Assembly: GCA_050291725.1 (NCBI GenBank)
Contig: JBNKKH010000032.1
Coordinates: forward strand, 1-64,000
DNA: 64,000 nucleotides
Direction: 5' to 3'
Origin: JAAGZL01 sp050291725
Lineage (GTDB): Bacteria > Pseudomonadota > Gammaproteobacteria > Chromatiales > Chromatiaceae
Position numbers and translations under genes: made by a program. Of the stretch, positions 35,967 through 45,293 are shown one piece after another. How positions within the stretch are numbered: the stretch's first letter is position 1; every line of letters begins with the position of its first letter. Under the pieces are notes generated by a model. The model worked only from the letters and a program-made list of their open reading frames with translations, had not been told where the DNA came from and did not search any database.

Positions 35967-38516
35967 ATGGACAGTAACCTCCCGTCCATATCAGAAAATG
36001 TAGAGACCGTAGAACACGGCGGCAGACAGCCAGAAGGTCTAGCAAAAAACATACTGTTTGCTACCGCGCTATTATGGTCGCTGTTTCAGTTATGGGTGGC
36101 TTCACCCATCTCATATAACATAGGGTTTGGCGTATTCAACAACGCTGAAACCCGCTTTATACATCTGGCCTTTGCCATATTCCTGGCCTACCTCTCGTTC
36201 CCCTGGCACAAGGACAGAATTACCCACCACATACCACTGTGGGATTGGCTCCTAGCTGTTACTGCAGCACTGTCAGTTCTGTATCTATTTATATTTTATG
36301 ATGAGCTGGCTGGGCGCTCCGGCTCTCCGACTACAATAGATGCGGTCATAGCTGTCATCGGTACGCTGCTGCTGCTAGAGGCCACGCGCCGCTCTCTCGG
36401 CTGGCCTCTTACCATAATCGCCTCCATATTTCTTTTATACACTTTTGTCGGCCCCTGGCTACCAGAGGTTATGGCCCATAAAGGGGCATCCCTGAAGCGG
36501 GTCGCATCTCATCAGTGGCTAACCACTGAAGGAGTGTTTGGAGTGCCGGTAGGTGTATCCGCCGGTTTCGTTTTTCTCTTCGTACTATTTGGCAGCATGC
36601 TGGAACGGGCGGGAGGTGGAGCCTACTTTATTCGTGTTGCCTTCTCCCTGGTAGGTCATATGCGGGGAGGACCGGCTAAGGCTGGAATTCTAGCCTCTGG
36701 GCTTACTGGCATGATATCCGGCTCATCAATCGCCAACGTAGTAACCACCGGCACCTTCACCATCCCGTTAATGAAGAAAGTTGGCTTTCCTGATTACCGG
36801 GCAGGCGCCATTGAGGTAGCAGCGTCTACCAATGGCCAAATTATGCCCCCCGTGATGGGGGCCGCAGCCTTTCTGATGATGGAGTATTTAAATATCTCCT
36901 ATGCGGAGGTTATAAGGCACGCAGTTCTGCCAGCTCTGCTCAGCTACATAACTCTAATCTATCTGGTGCACCTAGAGGCCCTAAAAGCAGATATGCAGGG
37001 ACTAAAACGACTGGACTTGGCCCCGTTAAGGATAAGATTGCTGCGCTGGGGGCTGGGGATATCAGGAATTATTATCTGTATCTTCCTAACCTGGCAGCTG
37101 CTGGAATTTACCACTAGGCTGTTTGGTGATCACTCCCTCTATGTAAATGGCGCCCTTTTGGCCGGGATATATATTGGGGTTCTGGCATGGGAGGCTCATC
37201 TCCCCATGAGCAACAGCTTCGACCCGGAGCATATTCCCACCGCCACCCAAGCCCTAAGGGGAGGGGTGCATTTTCTATTGCCTATAGTGGTGCTGGTTTG
37301 GTGTCTAATGGTATTGCGGCTCTCCCCTGCCCTTTCTGTGTTCTACGCCACCATGCTGCTGATTGTGATCCTGCTTACCCAGAAACCTCTGCGCAATATA
37401 TTCTCCAGACAGAAAAATGCTAGCACCTGGAAAGAAGGGATGAACGACCTCATCCTCAGCCTGGAGAAAGGCGCCCGTAACATGATAGGAATAGCAGTGG
37501 CCACAGCCACTGCTGGTATTGTGGTAGGCACGGTGAGCCTCACCAGTATCGGGCAGGTATTGGGAGAGCTAATTGAGATACTGTCACTGGGATCCGTGAT
37601 TATGATGTTTCTGCTCACGGCTCTGGTCTGTATGGTTTTAGGAACGGGCCTACCCACCACAGCCAACTATATTGTGGTATCTACCCTGATGGCGCCGGTG
37701 ATAGTACAGTTCTCCGCCGCCCACGGCATGGATATTCCACTGGTAGCAGTACATCTATTTGTGTTCTATTTTGGCATCCTGGCAGATGACACGCCGCCTG
37801 TGGGTCTGGCGGCCTATGCAGCAGCAGGGATATCTGGTGCCGATCCCATTAAGACCGGCATCCAGTCATTCTTCTACGACATCCGCACTGCCATTCTACC
37901 CTTTATGTTTATATTTAATACCGAACTTCTGTTGATCGGCGTGAATAGCATTGGACATTTTCTACTGGTAGCAGCAACAGGACTGGCTGCCATGTTTATA
38001 TTCGCCTCTGCCACTCAAGGTTGGTTCATTACCCGCAACCGCTGGTGGGAGAATGGGATACTGCTTATTGCAGCATTCTCCATGTTCCGCCCAGATTTCT
38101 GGCGAGACCAGATATTTCCACCCTATGAGCAACATCCTGCTATAGAACTACAGCAGGCTATAAAGGAGATGCGTCCGGGCGATCCTCTAAGAGTACAGGT
38201 AGAGATTGAAAATGAAAACGGTAAATCAGTTATTCGCAACCTGCTTCTGCCAGTTCCAGACGCACCACCTGAAAACAGAATTAAACAGCTAGGCTTTATC
38301 ACCGAAACCAATGGGGACCATGTCGAGATAGTGGATATAGATTTCATGAGCCCCGCCGAGAATGCAGGGCTGGAGGCAGGCTTTGCCACAGCCATTACTG
38401 GCTATGAATCTAAACTAGAGCAACCGGTAAAGTATTGGTTTATCCTGCCGCCAATAGCGTTAGCAGCAATGCTAGGGCTGTGGCAGAAACGCAGGAGGCA
38501 GACGCTAAAACCATAA
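35967..38516 (+). CDS. TRAP transporter fused permease (4TM/12TM) with DUF3394
   Basis: 849 residues combining the small (DctQ-like, about 30-190) and large (DctM-like, about 200-700) TRAP membrane subunits in one chain, as in TAXI-type TRAP systems. Conserved DctM blocks include GMISGSSIANVVTTGTFTIP, GQIMPPVMGAAAF and GTGLPTTANYIV. A C-terminal soluble region (about 720-825, DUF3394/PDZ-like) precedes a final membrane helix. These systems import organic acids, often glutamate or aspartate, using an extracellular solute receptor of the TAXI family. No such receptor gene is adjacent here, so it must be encoded elsewhere. Confidence 0.88.
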   Translation: MDSNLPSISENVETVEHGGRQPEGLAKNILFATALLWSLFQLWVASPISYNIGFGVFNNAETRFIHLAFAIFLAYLSFPWHKDRITHHIPLWDWLLAVTAALSVLYLFIFYDELAGRSGSPTTIDAVIAVIGTLLLLEATRRSLGWPLTIIASIFLLYTFVGPWLPEVMAHKGASLKRVASHQWLTTEGVFGVPVGVSAGFVFLFVLFGSMLERAGGGAYFIRVAFSLVGHMRGGPAKAGILASGLTGMISGSSIANVVTTGTFTIPLMKKVGFPDYRAGAIEVAASTNGQIMPPVMGAAAFLMMEYLNISYAEVIRHAVLPALLSYITLIYLVHLEALKADMQGLKRLDLAPLRIRLLRWGLGISGIIICIFLTWQLLEFTTRLFGDHSLYVNGALLAGIYIGVLAWEAHLPMSNSFDPEHIPTATQALRGGVHFLLPIVVLVWCLMVLRLSPALSVFYATMLLIVILLTQKPLRNIFSRQKNASTWKEGMNDLILSLEKGARNMIGIAVATATAGIVVGTVSLTSIGQVLGELIEILSLGSVIMMFLLTALVCMVLGTGLPTTANYIVVSTLMAPVIVQFSAAHGMDIPLVAVHLFVFYFGILADDTPPVGLAAYAAAGISGADPIKTGIQSFFYDIRTAILPFMFIFNTELLLIGVNSIGHFLLVAATGLAAMFIFASATQGWFITRNRWWENGILLIAAFSMFRPDFWRDQIFPPYEQHPAIELQQAIKEMRPGDPLRVQVEIENENGKSVIRNLLLPVPDAPPENRIKQLGFITETNGDHVEIVDIDFMSPAENAGLEAGFATAITGYESKLEQPVKYWFILPPIALAAMLGLWQKRRRQTLKP

Positions 38517-38533
38517 CTGCTAATTAATAGCAT

Positions 38534-38920
38534 ATGAGTGCTTTTGTTTATATGAGACGGAAACGCAATACTCTAAAGGCATACTCCACAGCAAGCATCA
38601 TCCTGTCGATTGGCTGCATGGTCAGCATACACCTCAATGACTGGTCCTGGCTCTCTCGCTGCGGCTCGCTGGTTGTGGTTATCGGAATCATACTAACATC
38701 CAGTCAGATTCTAGAACATATTCGACTGTTGAGAGTGCGCGAATTAAATTTAGCTAGTGAACTTAATCGCGACTGGGCCAGTGAAGAGCGTAAACAGGCA
38801 CTGCTGGAATCACGCTTTAATGAGGAGACAACCTGGACTAACGAACGCTCAGGGTTTCTAATGTTGATTGCTGGCACTTTGATATGGGGATTTGGAGATC
38901 TTGTTGGGGTAATATTCTGA
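38534..38920 (+). CDS. Small membrane protein of unknown function
   Basis: 128 residues with two closely spaced helices (about 16-31 and 37-56), a charged helical segment (about 60-100), and a third hydrophobic helix at the C-terminus (about 108-127). No family was recognised. It starts 17 bases after the TRAP gene, so it may be in the same transcript. Confidence 0.55.
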   Translation: MSAFVYMRRKRNTLKAYSTASIILSIGCMVSIHLNDWSWLSRCGSLVVVIGIILTSSQILEHIRLLRVRELNLASELNRDWASEERKQALLESRFNEETTWTNERSGFLMLIAGTLIWGFGDLVGVIF

Positions 38921-38958
38921 TATCGAAAACAGCCAAAAACTACTGGAAGCTTGTAACA

Positions 38959-39288
38959 ATGCACTCAAAATATCGTAGCAATATGGTTCTACTAGCCACT
39001 GCAGTGACTCTCTTCTTCGCGCTGTCTGGCTGTACTGACACCCAATCAAGCCGTTCTGATCAACCGATCATAGAACTGAACACCGATCGTCCCGGCTCTG
39101 ATATCAGCACTATAGCGTTGGATAAGCCCAAGGCTGCCCTTTGCCGTGACGCCTGCCAAGCAAACAGTAAATGTGTTGCATGGACCTATGTAAAACCGGG
39201 AATAATCAATGCTAAAGCCCACTGCCGCCTCAAGAACACCATACCTGAGCCCAAACGCAGTAGCTGCTGTATATCAGGACGGAGATAG
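38959..39288 (+). CDS. PAN-domain lipoprotein
   Basis: 109 residues from ATG 38959. The signal peptide ends in a lipobox LSGC (Cys at 25), so it is probably a lipid-anchored periplasmic or outer-membrane protein. The mature part carries a PAN/Apple-like domain with five or six Cys (CRDACQANSKCVAWTY, HCRLKN, SSCC), which normally form disulfides and bind protein or carbohydrate. A larger reading frame begins upstream, but GGAAG and the signal peptide favour 38959. Confidence 0.75.
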   Translation: MHSKYRSNMVLLATAVTLFFALSGCTDTQSSRSDQPIIELNTDRPGSDISTIALDKPKAALCRDACQANSKCVAWTYVKPGIINAKAHCRLKNTIPEPKRSSCCISGRR

Positions 39289-39364
39289 GCAAACTGGGGA
39301 AAACATACTATACATACAAGAATCACACTTGCACTTTTATAGGGATACGTAACGGGAGAATTAT

Positions 39365-40240
39365 ATGTCCGACAGTGATAAGCAAAAGAAAAAAGGTGGT
39401 ATCTCTGCCGGCTTGGAGCAGCAGGAACCGGAATTAACCGCCAAGGTTAAAAAGATAAAAAACTCCATATATGAAAAAGAGCTATTCCGACTACAACTAG
39501 AACTGGTCAAACTCCAGGAGTGGATTAAACATACCGGGCTCAAAGTAGTAGTGGTGTTTGAAGGCCGAGATGCTGCGGGAAAGGGTGGAGTTATCAAACG
39601 CATCACGCATCATCTGAGTCCTAGAATATGCCGGGTTGTAGCACTACCCGCCCCTACAGAGCGAGAAAAAACCCAGTGGTATTTCCAACGCTATGTACCA
39701 CATCTGCCCGCAGCTGGAGAGATGGTTCTATTTGATCGCAGCTGGTATAACCGTGCTGGCGTGGAGCGTGTGATGGGCTTCTGTAGCGACGAAGAGTATA
39801 ACGAGTTTCTGCGCTCCTGCCCCGAATTCGAAAGGATGTTGGTACGCTCGGGAATCATTTTGATCAAATACTGGTTTTCTGTATCTGATGAAGAGCAGGA
39901 GAAACGCTTTCAAAGTCGACTAGAAGAACCTCACAAGCGCTGGAAACTGAGCCCTATGGACCTAGAATCTAGATCACGCTGGATTGAATACTCTAAAGCC
40001 AAGGACCAAATGTTCGCTCACACAGATATCAAACAGGCACCTTGGTACGTGGTTAACTCAGACATTAAAAAGCATGCACGTCTGAACTGTATTGCTCATC
40101 TTCTTAGTTTGATCCCATACGAAGACCTCACTCCCGAACCTATTGAGCTTCCCAAGCGGGATGACAGCTCCGGTTATGTGCGGCCTCCAATGTCTGATCA
40201 AACCTTTGTACCTGAGATCTATCCGCAAAAAAGCAGATAG
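39365..40240 (+). CDS. ppk2: Polyphosphate kinase 2 family protein
   Basis: 291 residues, consistent with one-domain PPK2. It uses polyphosphate to phosphorylate nucleoside mono- or diphosphates. Walker A is GRDAAGKGG (from about residue 67), the lid and Walker B-type block is LFDRSWYNRAGVERVMGFC, and the conserved EEQEKRFQSRLEEP and KRWKLSPMD segments are present. Whether it prefers GDP or ADP cannot be read from the sequence. A GGGAG precedes the ATG by about ten bases. Confidence 0.93.
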   Translation: MSDSDKQKKKGGISAGLEQQEPELTAKVKKIKNSIYEKELFRLQLELVKLQEWIKHTGLKVVVVFEGRDAAGKGGVIKRITHHLSPRICRVVALPAPTEREKTQWYFQRYVPHLPAAGEMVLFDRSWYNRAGVERVMGFCSDEEYNEFLRSCPEFERMLVRSGIILIKYWFSVSDEEQEKRFQSRLEEPHKRWKLSPMDLESRSRWIEYSKAKDQMFAHTDIKQAPWYVVNSDIKKHARLNCIAHLLSLIPYEDLTPEPIELPKRDDSSGYVRPPMSDQTFVPEIYPQKSR

Positions 40241-40255
40241 GGAGATTCAGCAGAG

Positions 40256-40648
40256 CTAAAATGTTCCCAGACGCAACATCACCAGGGTGCAGGCCTCAAG
40301 CCAGGGAATGCCCTTTGCGTCTAGCCTTTCCTGTAGCTCCTTCGACTCTGTACCGGGATTGCAAATCACACGCCCCGGTTTAAGCTCTAAGATTTCATCG
40401 ATCATAGGGCTTAGCCGCTCAGGCCCCACATACAGAGAAAGGGTATCAACCGCTTGCTCTATATCACTTAGGGTAGATGCAACCTGCAACCCCTCTATCT
40501 GATCAAACTTAGGATGTACCGGAGTTACGGTGTACCCATGCTCCAACAGTAAACGCACTGCTTGATTGGAATAACGCTCAGGCTTTGGACTTGCTCCAAG
40601 TACGACCACATGGTGTTGTTGCGGTTTTTTTTCAATGTTGTCACTCAT
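40256..40648 (-). CDS. CoA-binding domain protein (YccU-like)
   Basis: 130 residues, a Rossmann-type CoA-binding domain: VVVLGASPKPERYSNQA, VTPVHPKFD, LSLYVGPE and VICNPGTES. Homologues such as YccU are small stand-alone copies of the nucleotide domain of acyl-CoA synthetases; function is not known. Last gene of the efp-epmA minus-strand group. Confidence 0.88.
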   Translation of the reverse strand: MSDNIEKKPQQHHVVVLGASPKPERYSNQAVRLLLEHGYTVTPVHPKFDQIEGLQVASTLSDIEQAVDTLSLYVGPERLSPMIDEILELKPGRVICNPGTESKELQERLDAKGIPWLEACTLVMLRLGTF

Positions 40649-40673
40649 ATCAATTTATCCTGCTTAAATATTA

Positions 40674-41657
40674 TTATGCCCTGTCAATGGGAAAGGCCAG
40701 CACGTCATGAATATGCTCTGCGCCGGTCAAACACATCAGGAGCCGATCTATACCCAAAGCTACCCCTGAACAGTCTGGAATTCCACTATCCAGAGCCGTG
40801 AGTAGATTTTCATCCATTGGTACCTGTTTGCTACCAATTTCCCTACGTCGTTCTAGATCAGAGTCAAAACGACCTCTTTGCTCATCTGCATTGGCTAGCT
40901 CATGAAAGCCATTGGCCAGTTCCACTCCATGCATATATAGCTCGAACCGCTCTGCCAATGGAGGAGTTCCATCCCTTATTCTAGCCAGAGATGCCTGGGT
41001 AGCGGGATAATCATACACAAAACAGATAACCCCTATGCCAAGATCAGATTCAATACAGTGGCTCATGAGTAGGTCTAACCAGCCATCTACCTCGGGCAAC
41101 TCCATTGATTCAGCCCCCTGCACCCCAAGCCTCACCGCATGTTCACGCAGTTGTGCACAGTTAGAGTGGTGCGGATCAAATCCCAGGCGGCTTTTAAACA
41201 GATCTCTGTAGCTTGTGCGCTCCACCGGAAGAGTTTTTGGCAACAACCCATTGATCAGTTCAGCCACCTCATGCATAAGGTCATGCTGATCATACCCCGG
41301 CCGATACCACTCCAGCATGGTAAACTCTGGGTTGTGGAATCTACCCAGTTCCCCGTCTCGAAACGCCTTGCATATCTGATAGATAGGGCCGCTATTGGCC
41401 GCAAGCAAGCGCTTCATGGGGAACTCGGGTGAGGTGTGCAGGTAGAGCTGTTTACCCTGAGCCTGACCGGGACCGGTAAAGCTGGTACTGAAGCTCTCAA
41501 GAGCAGGATCAGTAGTGGCAAAGGAGGAACAGATTGGCGTTTCCACCTCCATCACCCCTTTACGCCGAAAAAACGCCCGAATATCTTCTAGAAGCCGAGC
41601 CCGCAGTTGCAGCATCGTGCTGCTTGCTATTGGCTTCCAGGCTTGCTGCTCAGTCAC
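40674..41657 (-). CDS. epmA: Elongation factor P--(R)-beta-lysine ligase EpmA
   Basis: 327 residues, a class II lysyl-tRNA synthetase paralogue lacking the anticodon-binding domain. Motifs: RLLEDIRAFFRRKGVMEVETP (motif 1 region), FRDGELGRFHNPEFTMLEWYRPG (motif 2), and GVALGIDRLLMCLTG (motif 3). It attaches (R)-beta-lysine to EF-P. It lies 12 bases downstream of efp on the same strand, with epmB divergent just beyond. Confidence 0.93.
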   Translation of the reverse strand: MTEQQAWKPIASSTMLQLRARLLEDIRAFFRRKGVMEVETPICSSFATTDPALESFSTSFTGPGQAQGKQLYLHTSPEFPMKRLLAANSGPIYQICKAFRDGELGRFHNPEFTMLEWYRPGYDQHDLMHEVAELINGLLPKTLPVERTSYRDLFKSRLGFDPHHSNCAQLREHAVRLGVQGAESMELPEVDGWLDLLMSHCIESDLGIGVICFVYDYPATQASLARIRDGTPPLAERFELYMHGVELANGFHELANADEQRGRFDSDLERRREIGSKQVPMDENLLTALDSGIPDCSGVALGIDRLLMCLTGAEHIHDVLAFPIDRA

Positions 41658-41669
41658 GCCCGAAAAGGA

Positions 41670-42239
41670 TCACTCTTTGACGCGGGAGACGTACTCACCG
41701 GTACGGGTATCGACCTTAATGGCCTCACCTATCTGCACAAATAGTGGAATACGTACAACGGCCCCTGTCTCCAGAGTAGCCGGCTTGCCGCCGCTGCCAG
41801 AGGTATCCCCCTTAAGACCTGGATCGGTATCGGTAATGGTTAGAACCACAAAATTGGGCGGTTCTACAATAATAGGGTTGCCATTCCACAGGGTGACGGT
41901 ACAGTTATCCTGCTCCTTGAGCCATTTAGTACTGTCGCCCAAGGCCTTGGCATCAGCTGTGGTTTGCTCAAAGGTGTCTGGATCCATAAAATGCCAGAAT
42001 TCACCATCGCTGTAGAGATATTGTAGCTCCACCTCCAGAACATCGGCAGCCTCTACCGACTCTCCCGACTTGAAGGTACGCTCAATAACGCGCCCGGTCT
42101 TAAGATTGCGTATCTTTACCCGATTGAACGCCTGGCCCTTGCCAGGCTTCACAAATTCATTCTCAATTATCGAGCAGGGATCTCCATCAAGCATTATCTT
42201 GAGACCACCTTTAAACTCATTGGTACTATAACTCGCCAT
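41670..42239 (-). CDS. efp: Translation elongation factor P
   Basis: 189 residues from the ATG ending at 42239. The lysine to be modified is Lys34 in KPGKGQAF, as in E. coli EF-P. It relieves ribosome stalling at polyproline motifs. A longer frame reaches 42290, but its first 17 residues (VRVIIRVFNLLLFE) are not part of EF-P and lie within the divergent epmB gene. Start codons of efp and the longest epmB frame overlap (cATg), an exceptionally tight arrangement. Confidence 0.95.
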   Translation of the reverse strand: MASYSTNEFKGGLKIMLDGDPCSIIENEFVKPGKGQAFNRVKIRNLKTGRVIERTFKSGESVEAADVLEVELQYLYSDGEFWHFMDPDTFEQTTADAKALGDSTKWLKEQDNCTVTLWNGNPIIVEPPNFVVLTITDTDPGLKGDTSGSGGKPATLETGAVVRIPLFVQIGEAIKVDTRTGEYVSRVKE

Positions 42240-42273
42240 GACATCCTCAAAAAGCAACAAATTGAATACGCGT

Positions 42274-43266
42274 ATGATAACCCGAACCATACCTTCTTGG
42301 CATCAATCACTTATTGATGCATTCAGAAATCCACATGATCTGGCGAAATTTCTCAAAATTGATCCACTCAGCCACGATCTCAACAGTGCGCCAGACGGGA
42401 ATTTTCCCATGCTGATCCCGCGTGAATTCGCTAACAAGATGGAGAAGGGAAACCCCAAAGACCCTCTGCTACTCCAGGTAATGCCCGGCATTAGAGAATC
42501 AGACACTAAAGATGGCTATGCTACAGACCCAGTTGGAGAAGCCGCAGCCACTATAGCCCCTGGAGTACTACATAAATACCAAGGCCGAGTACTCCTGGTG
42601 ACTACCGGAGCCTGCCCAATACACTGTAGATACTGCTTTCGACGCCACTTCCCCTACTCCGATTCCCTAGCATCTGGCCCCAACCTTGACCCTGCCATTG
42701 AATATATTGACGCGAACAAGGAGATAACCGAAGTTATTTTAAGCGGAGGAGACCCGCTTATGCTGAAAAATCAGGCACTGGCAAAAGTAATCAAGCGCCT
42801 AGAACAGATTGATCATCTGCAACGCATACGCATACATAGCCGCATGCCGATAGCATTACCCTCAAGAATTGACCATAAACTAACTGAATTATTAACAACT
42901 GGTAGATTTACACCCGTATTCGTGGTCCACTGCAATCATCCTAACGAACTAGACCAGAGTGTATGTGATGCACTGAAGACACTATCCAGCGCAGGAATTA
43001 CTACTCTAAATCAATCTGTACTACTGCGGGGAATAAATGACAATGCTGAAACGCTAAAACTGCTCAGCGAAAAACTGTTTTCCTGTGGTGTCCTTCCATA
43101 TTATTTACATGCATTGGATCAGGTAACAGGAGCCATGCATTTTGAGGTTGCAACAGAGAAGGCTGTAGCCATCTACAACAACCTGCAGAAATCACTACCT
43201 GGATATCTGCTACCAAAGCTAGTGTATGAAAAAGCTGGAGCAGAATCGAAGTTGCCACTATTATGA
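42274..43266 (+). CDS. epmB: EF-P beta-lysylation protein EpmB (lysine 2,3-aminomutase-like)
   Basis: 330 residues from ATG 42274; a start at 42238 is also possible (342 residues). It is a radical SAM/PLP enzyme with CPIHCRYCFRRHFPY (CX3CX2C), SGGDPLMLKN, and a C-terminal PLP lysine region. It converts L-alpha-lysine to (R)-beta-lysine for EF-P. The start at 42274 matches the usual RTIPSWHQSLIDAF opening of the family, and gives a 34-base gap to efp. Divergent from efp and epmA, which encode its partners. Confidence 0.92.
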   Translation: MITRTIPSWHQSLIDAFRNPHDLAKFLKIDPLSHDLNSAPDGNFPMLIPREFANKMEKGNPKDPLLLQVMPGIRESDTKDGYATDPVGEAAATIAPGVLHKYQGRVLLVTTGACPIHCRYCFRRHFPYSDSLASGPNLDPAIEYIDANKEITEVILSGGDPLMLKNQALAKVIKRLEQIDHLQRIRIHSRMPIALPSRIDHKLTELLTTGRFTPVFVVHCNHPNELDQSVCDALKTLSSAGITTLNQSVLLRGINDNAETLKLLSEKLFSCGVLPYYLHALDQVTGAMHFEVATEKAVAIYNNLQKSLPGYLLPKLVYEKAGAESKLPLL

Positions 43267-43396
43267 TAGCTAAATGAAGAGCTACCAAATCCGCGTACTA
43301 TAATAGTAGTCAATTAATGGAATTTACTATGGCAATTATAGGCTTAGCGATGTATAAACTTATCAAGTCCTTAAGAGGAACCTATTAATTGATTCT

Positions 43397-45169
43397 ATGA
43401 AAAAGATTTCTCCTCTCAAACTAATTTTACCTGAGAGGGCTCCTGCCCCGGAAGGCTCTATATTCCTTGATGAAAGGGAGGTTCAAGCCTGGATATCCAA
43501 CCTACCTCTGGCGAATACAGGCGAAACATCCAAGCAAACATTCAGAACTCTGGTAGAACTCAATCGTCTTGAAATACCCAATGTAACGCGAGCAAAAATT
43601 GCTAATATGCTGCGCCCTATTGTTAGACAGGTAGCGTCAAGTCTCAGCAAATACTATCTAGATGTACCAATTCCTCTTAGCGCAAAGAATCACAAAGTTG
43701 CAGTTCTCTGCCGCGAACTGCACATGGAACTAGCGAACTCATATAAGATAATTATAGAAAGAATGGCCTCTGGCCAGGATGAAAGTTTTGATCATAAAAT
43801 CATGATTATCGCCCTGCATCAGGCTCTACATTATCTATTCAAGGTACTCTACTACTCAGTTATTGCTTACATTCCTTATCCTGGAAACACATGGAAAGAG
43901 ATACACCAAATATATCTTTTTGCTGAACAAAACAACGTGGATGAGATACAGATTAACCGCGGCGGAAATAGCCCAGACTCTACCTACAGCATTAAAGACA
44001 TTTATCTGAACACCATGCTGCTAGCCCTGGCCTCACCATATGGGTTACGCCAGAAAGAGATAGAGGAGCTCTTCGACAAAACAGACGGATGGACTCAACA
44101 TATTCTAATTAAGCCTCTCCGGTCAGAAGATGAAGATGAGGACGAATGGAAGTTTTTTGTAGATGCAGAGAGTGATAACCCACCTATACATATCTCACTG
44201 CGAGAAGAACAACCAGGCGCATTTTGCCACATAATAAATCCCTCAAAACTTATTAAACAGTTGCAGACAGAATTAAAAGCTATATATACCACCAATGACG
44301 GCGGCATCATTTTTAACAAGGAGATGCAAATAACTGCACCTTTGTTACGCAAGCTAATAAAGTCACTAACCTATGAACCAAAGCGTGGATTCATAAGAAC
44401 AAATCTCAATTTCAAGCTAGGAGCTGTAGTTGGTATTTCGAATATTCACTCGCAAATAACATCAAATAGAGAAAAATCCGGAGAGAGTGAAGATGAACTA
44501 ATAGCAGAAATCCAGAACAGTGAAGAATTCAAGGAATCATCCTTTCTAGACAGCTATTTTTCCGCTAACGACACCAGCATCCAGATTGTACCCTTGGACC
44601 ATCCTGTAGACGAAGTGCTCTCTCGGCAACCGCAGTTAGATTCGTACATAGAAGATGACGGGATCCCGGCCTGGGCCAAGCAGTCAAAAGATGAGAAAAT
44701 GGATATATTCTCCTGCAAAACTCATAATGAAAGTGCCGGTGGCTATTGCATTAATTGGAACGGAGACGATGCCCCTAAAATTATAGTTGGAGAGTTGATT
44801 GGGATTCAGTCTGCCAGTGATCACTCCCAGTTTAGTATTGGTATTGTACGCTGGCTTAGGCATATGCCAGAAGTTGGATTACAACTTGGTTTTGAAATCA
44901 TATCGCCAATTACAGATGCAGTTACAATCTATACCAACGCGAACAGCAAACAGCCAGGCTCCACGCATAAATGCATTTTATTGCCAAAGAACACTTCAGC
45001 GAACAGACCCCCTTCTCTAATTATCCCGATCATAAATATACAGGTTGGGGATGAGATTGAAATTGAACAATCTGGCACGAAAAGGCCAGCAAAATTGGCT
45101 AGACTACTTGAATCAACAGGCTCATTCAGCCACTATGAACTAAGTTATCTTGATGAAGATAACGCGTAA
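43397..45169 (+). CDS. fimW: FimW-like PilZ c-di-GMP receptor
   Basis: 590 residues. The C-terminal region (about 440-500) resembles a PilZ domain with NESAGGY in place of the DxSxxG c-di-GMP loop. The N-terminal 400 residues are helical, with an IPNVTRAKIANML block near 70. In Pseudomonas a protein of this kind (FimW) lies next to fimX and acts as a polar c-di-GMP receptor for surface adherence by type IV pili; here a FimX-like gene follows 124 bases downstream. The match in order and domain type supports the name, but binding ability cannot be read from the degenerate loop. Confidence 0.72.
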   Translation: MKKISPLKLILPERAPAPEGSIFLDEREVQAWISNLPLANTGETSKQTFRTLVELNRLEIPNVTRAKIANMLRPIVRQVASSLSKYYLDVPIPLSAKNHKVAVLCRELHMELANSYKIIIERMASGQDESFDHKIMIIALHQALHYLFKVLYYSVIAYIPYPGNTWKEIHQIYLFAEQNNVDEIQINRGGNSPDSTYSIKDIYLNTMLLALASPYGLRQKEIEELFDKTDGWTQHILIKPLRSEDEDEDEWKFFVDAESDNPPIHISLREEQPGAFCHIINPSKLIKQLQTELKAIYTTNDGGIIFNKEMQITAPLLRKLIKSLTYEPKRGFIRTNLNFKLGAVVGISNIHSQITSNREKSGESEDELIAEIQNSEEFKESSFLDSYFSANDTSIQIVPLDHPVDEVLSRQPQLDSYIEDDGIPAWAKQSKDEKMDIFSCKTHNESAGGYCINWNGDDAPKIIVGELIGIQSASDHSQFSIGIVRWLRHMPEVGLQLGFEIISPITDAVTIYTNANSKQPGSTHKCILLPKNTSANRPPSLIIPIINIQVGDEIEIEQSGTKRPAKLARLLESTGSFSHYELSYLDEDNA

Positions 45170-45293
45170 TATGTGTTTCACAACTACCCAACATTATATT
45201 TGCCAATAATTTTTTGTATCTAGCTCACGATACATAGTAATATATTGATTTAGAACAAAAAGCATTAACCATACCACTCTGAGCATGGAATAA

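Noticed and set aside
42240..42290. Longer N-terminus for EF-P
   Set aside because: The 17 extra residues do not belong to EF-P and lie inside the divergent epmB gene; the family starts at MASYSTNEF.
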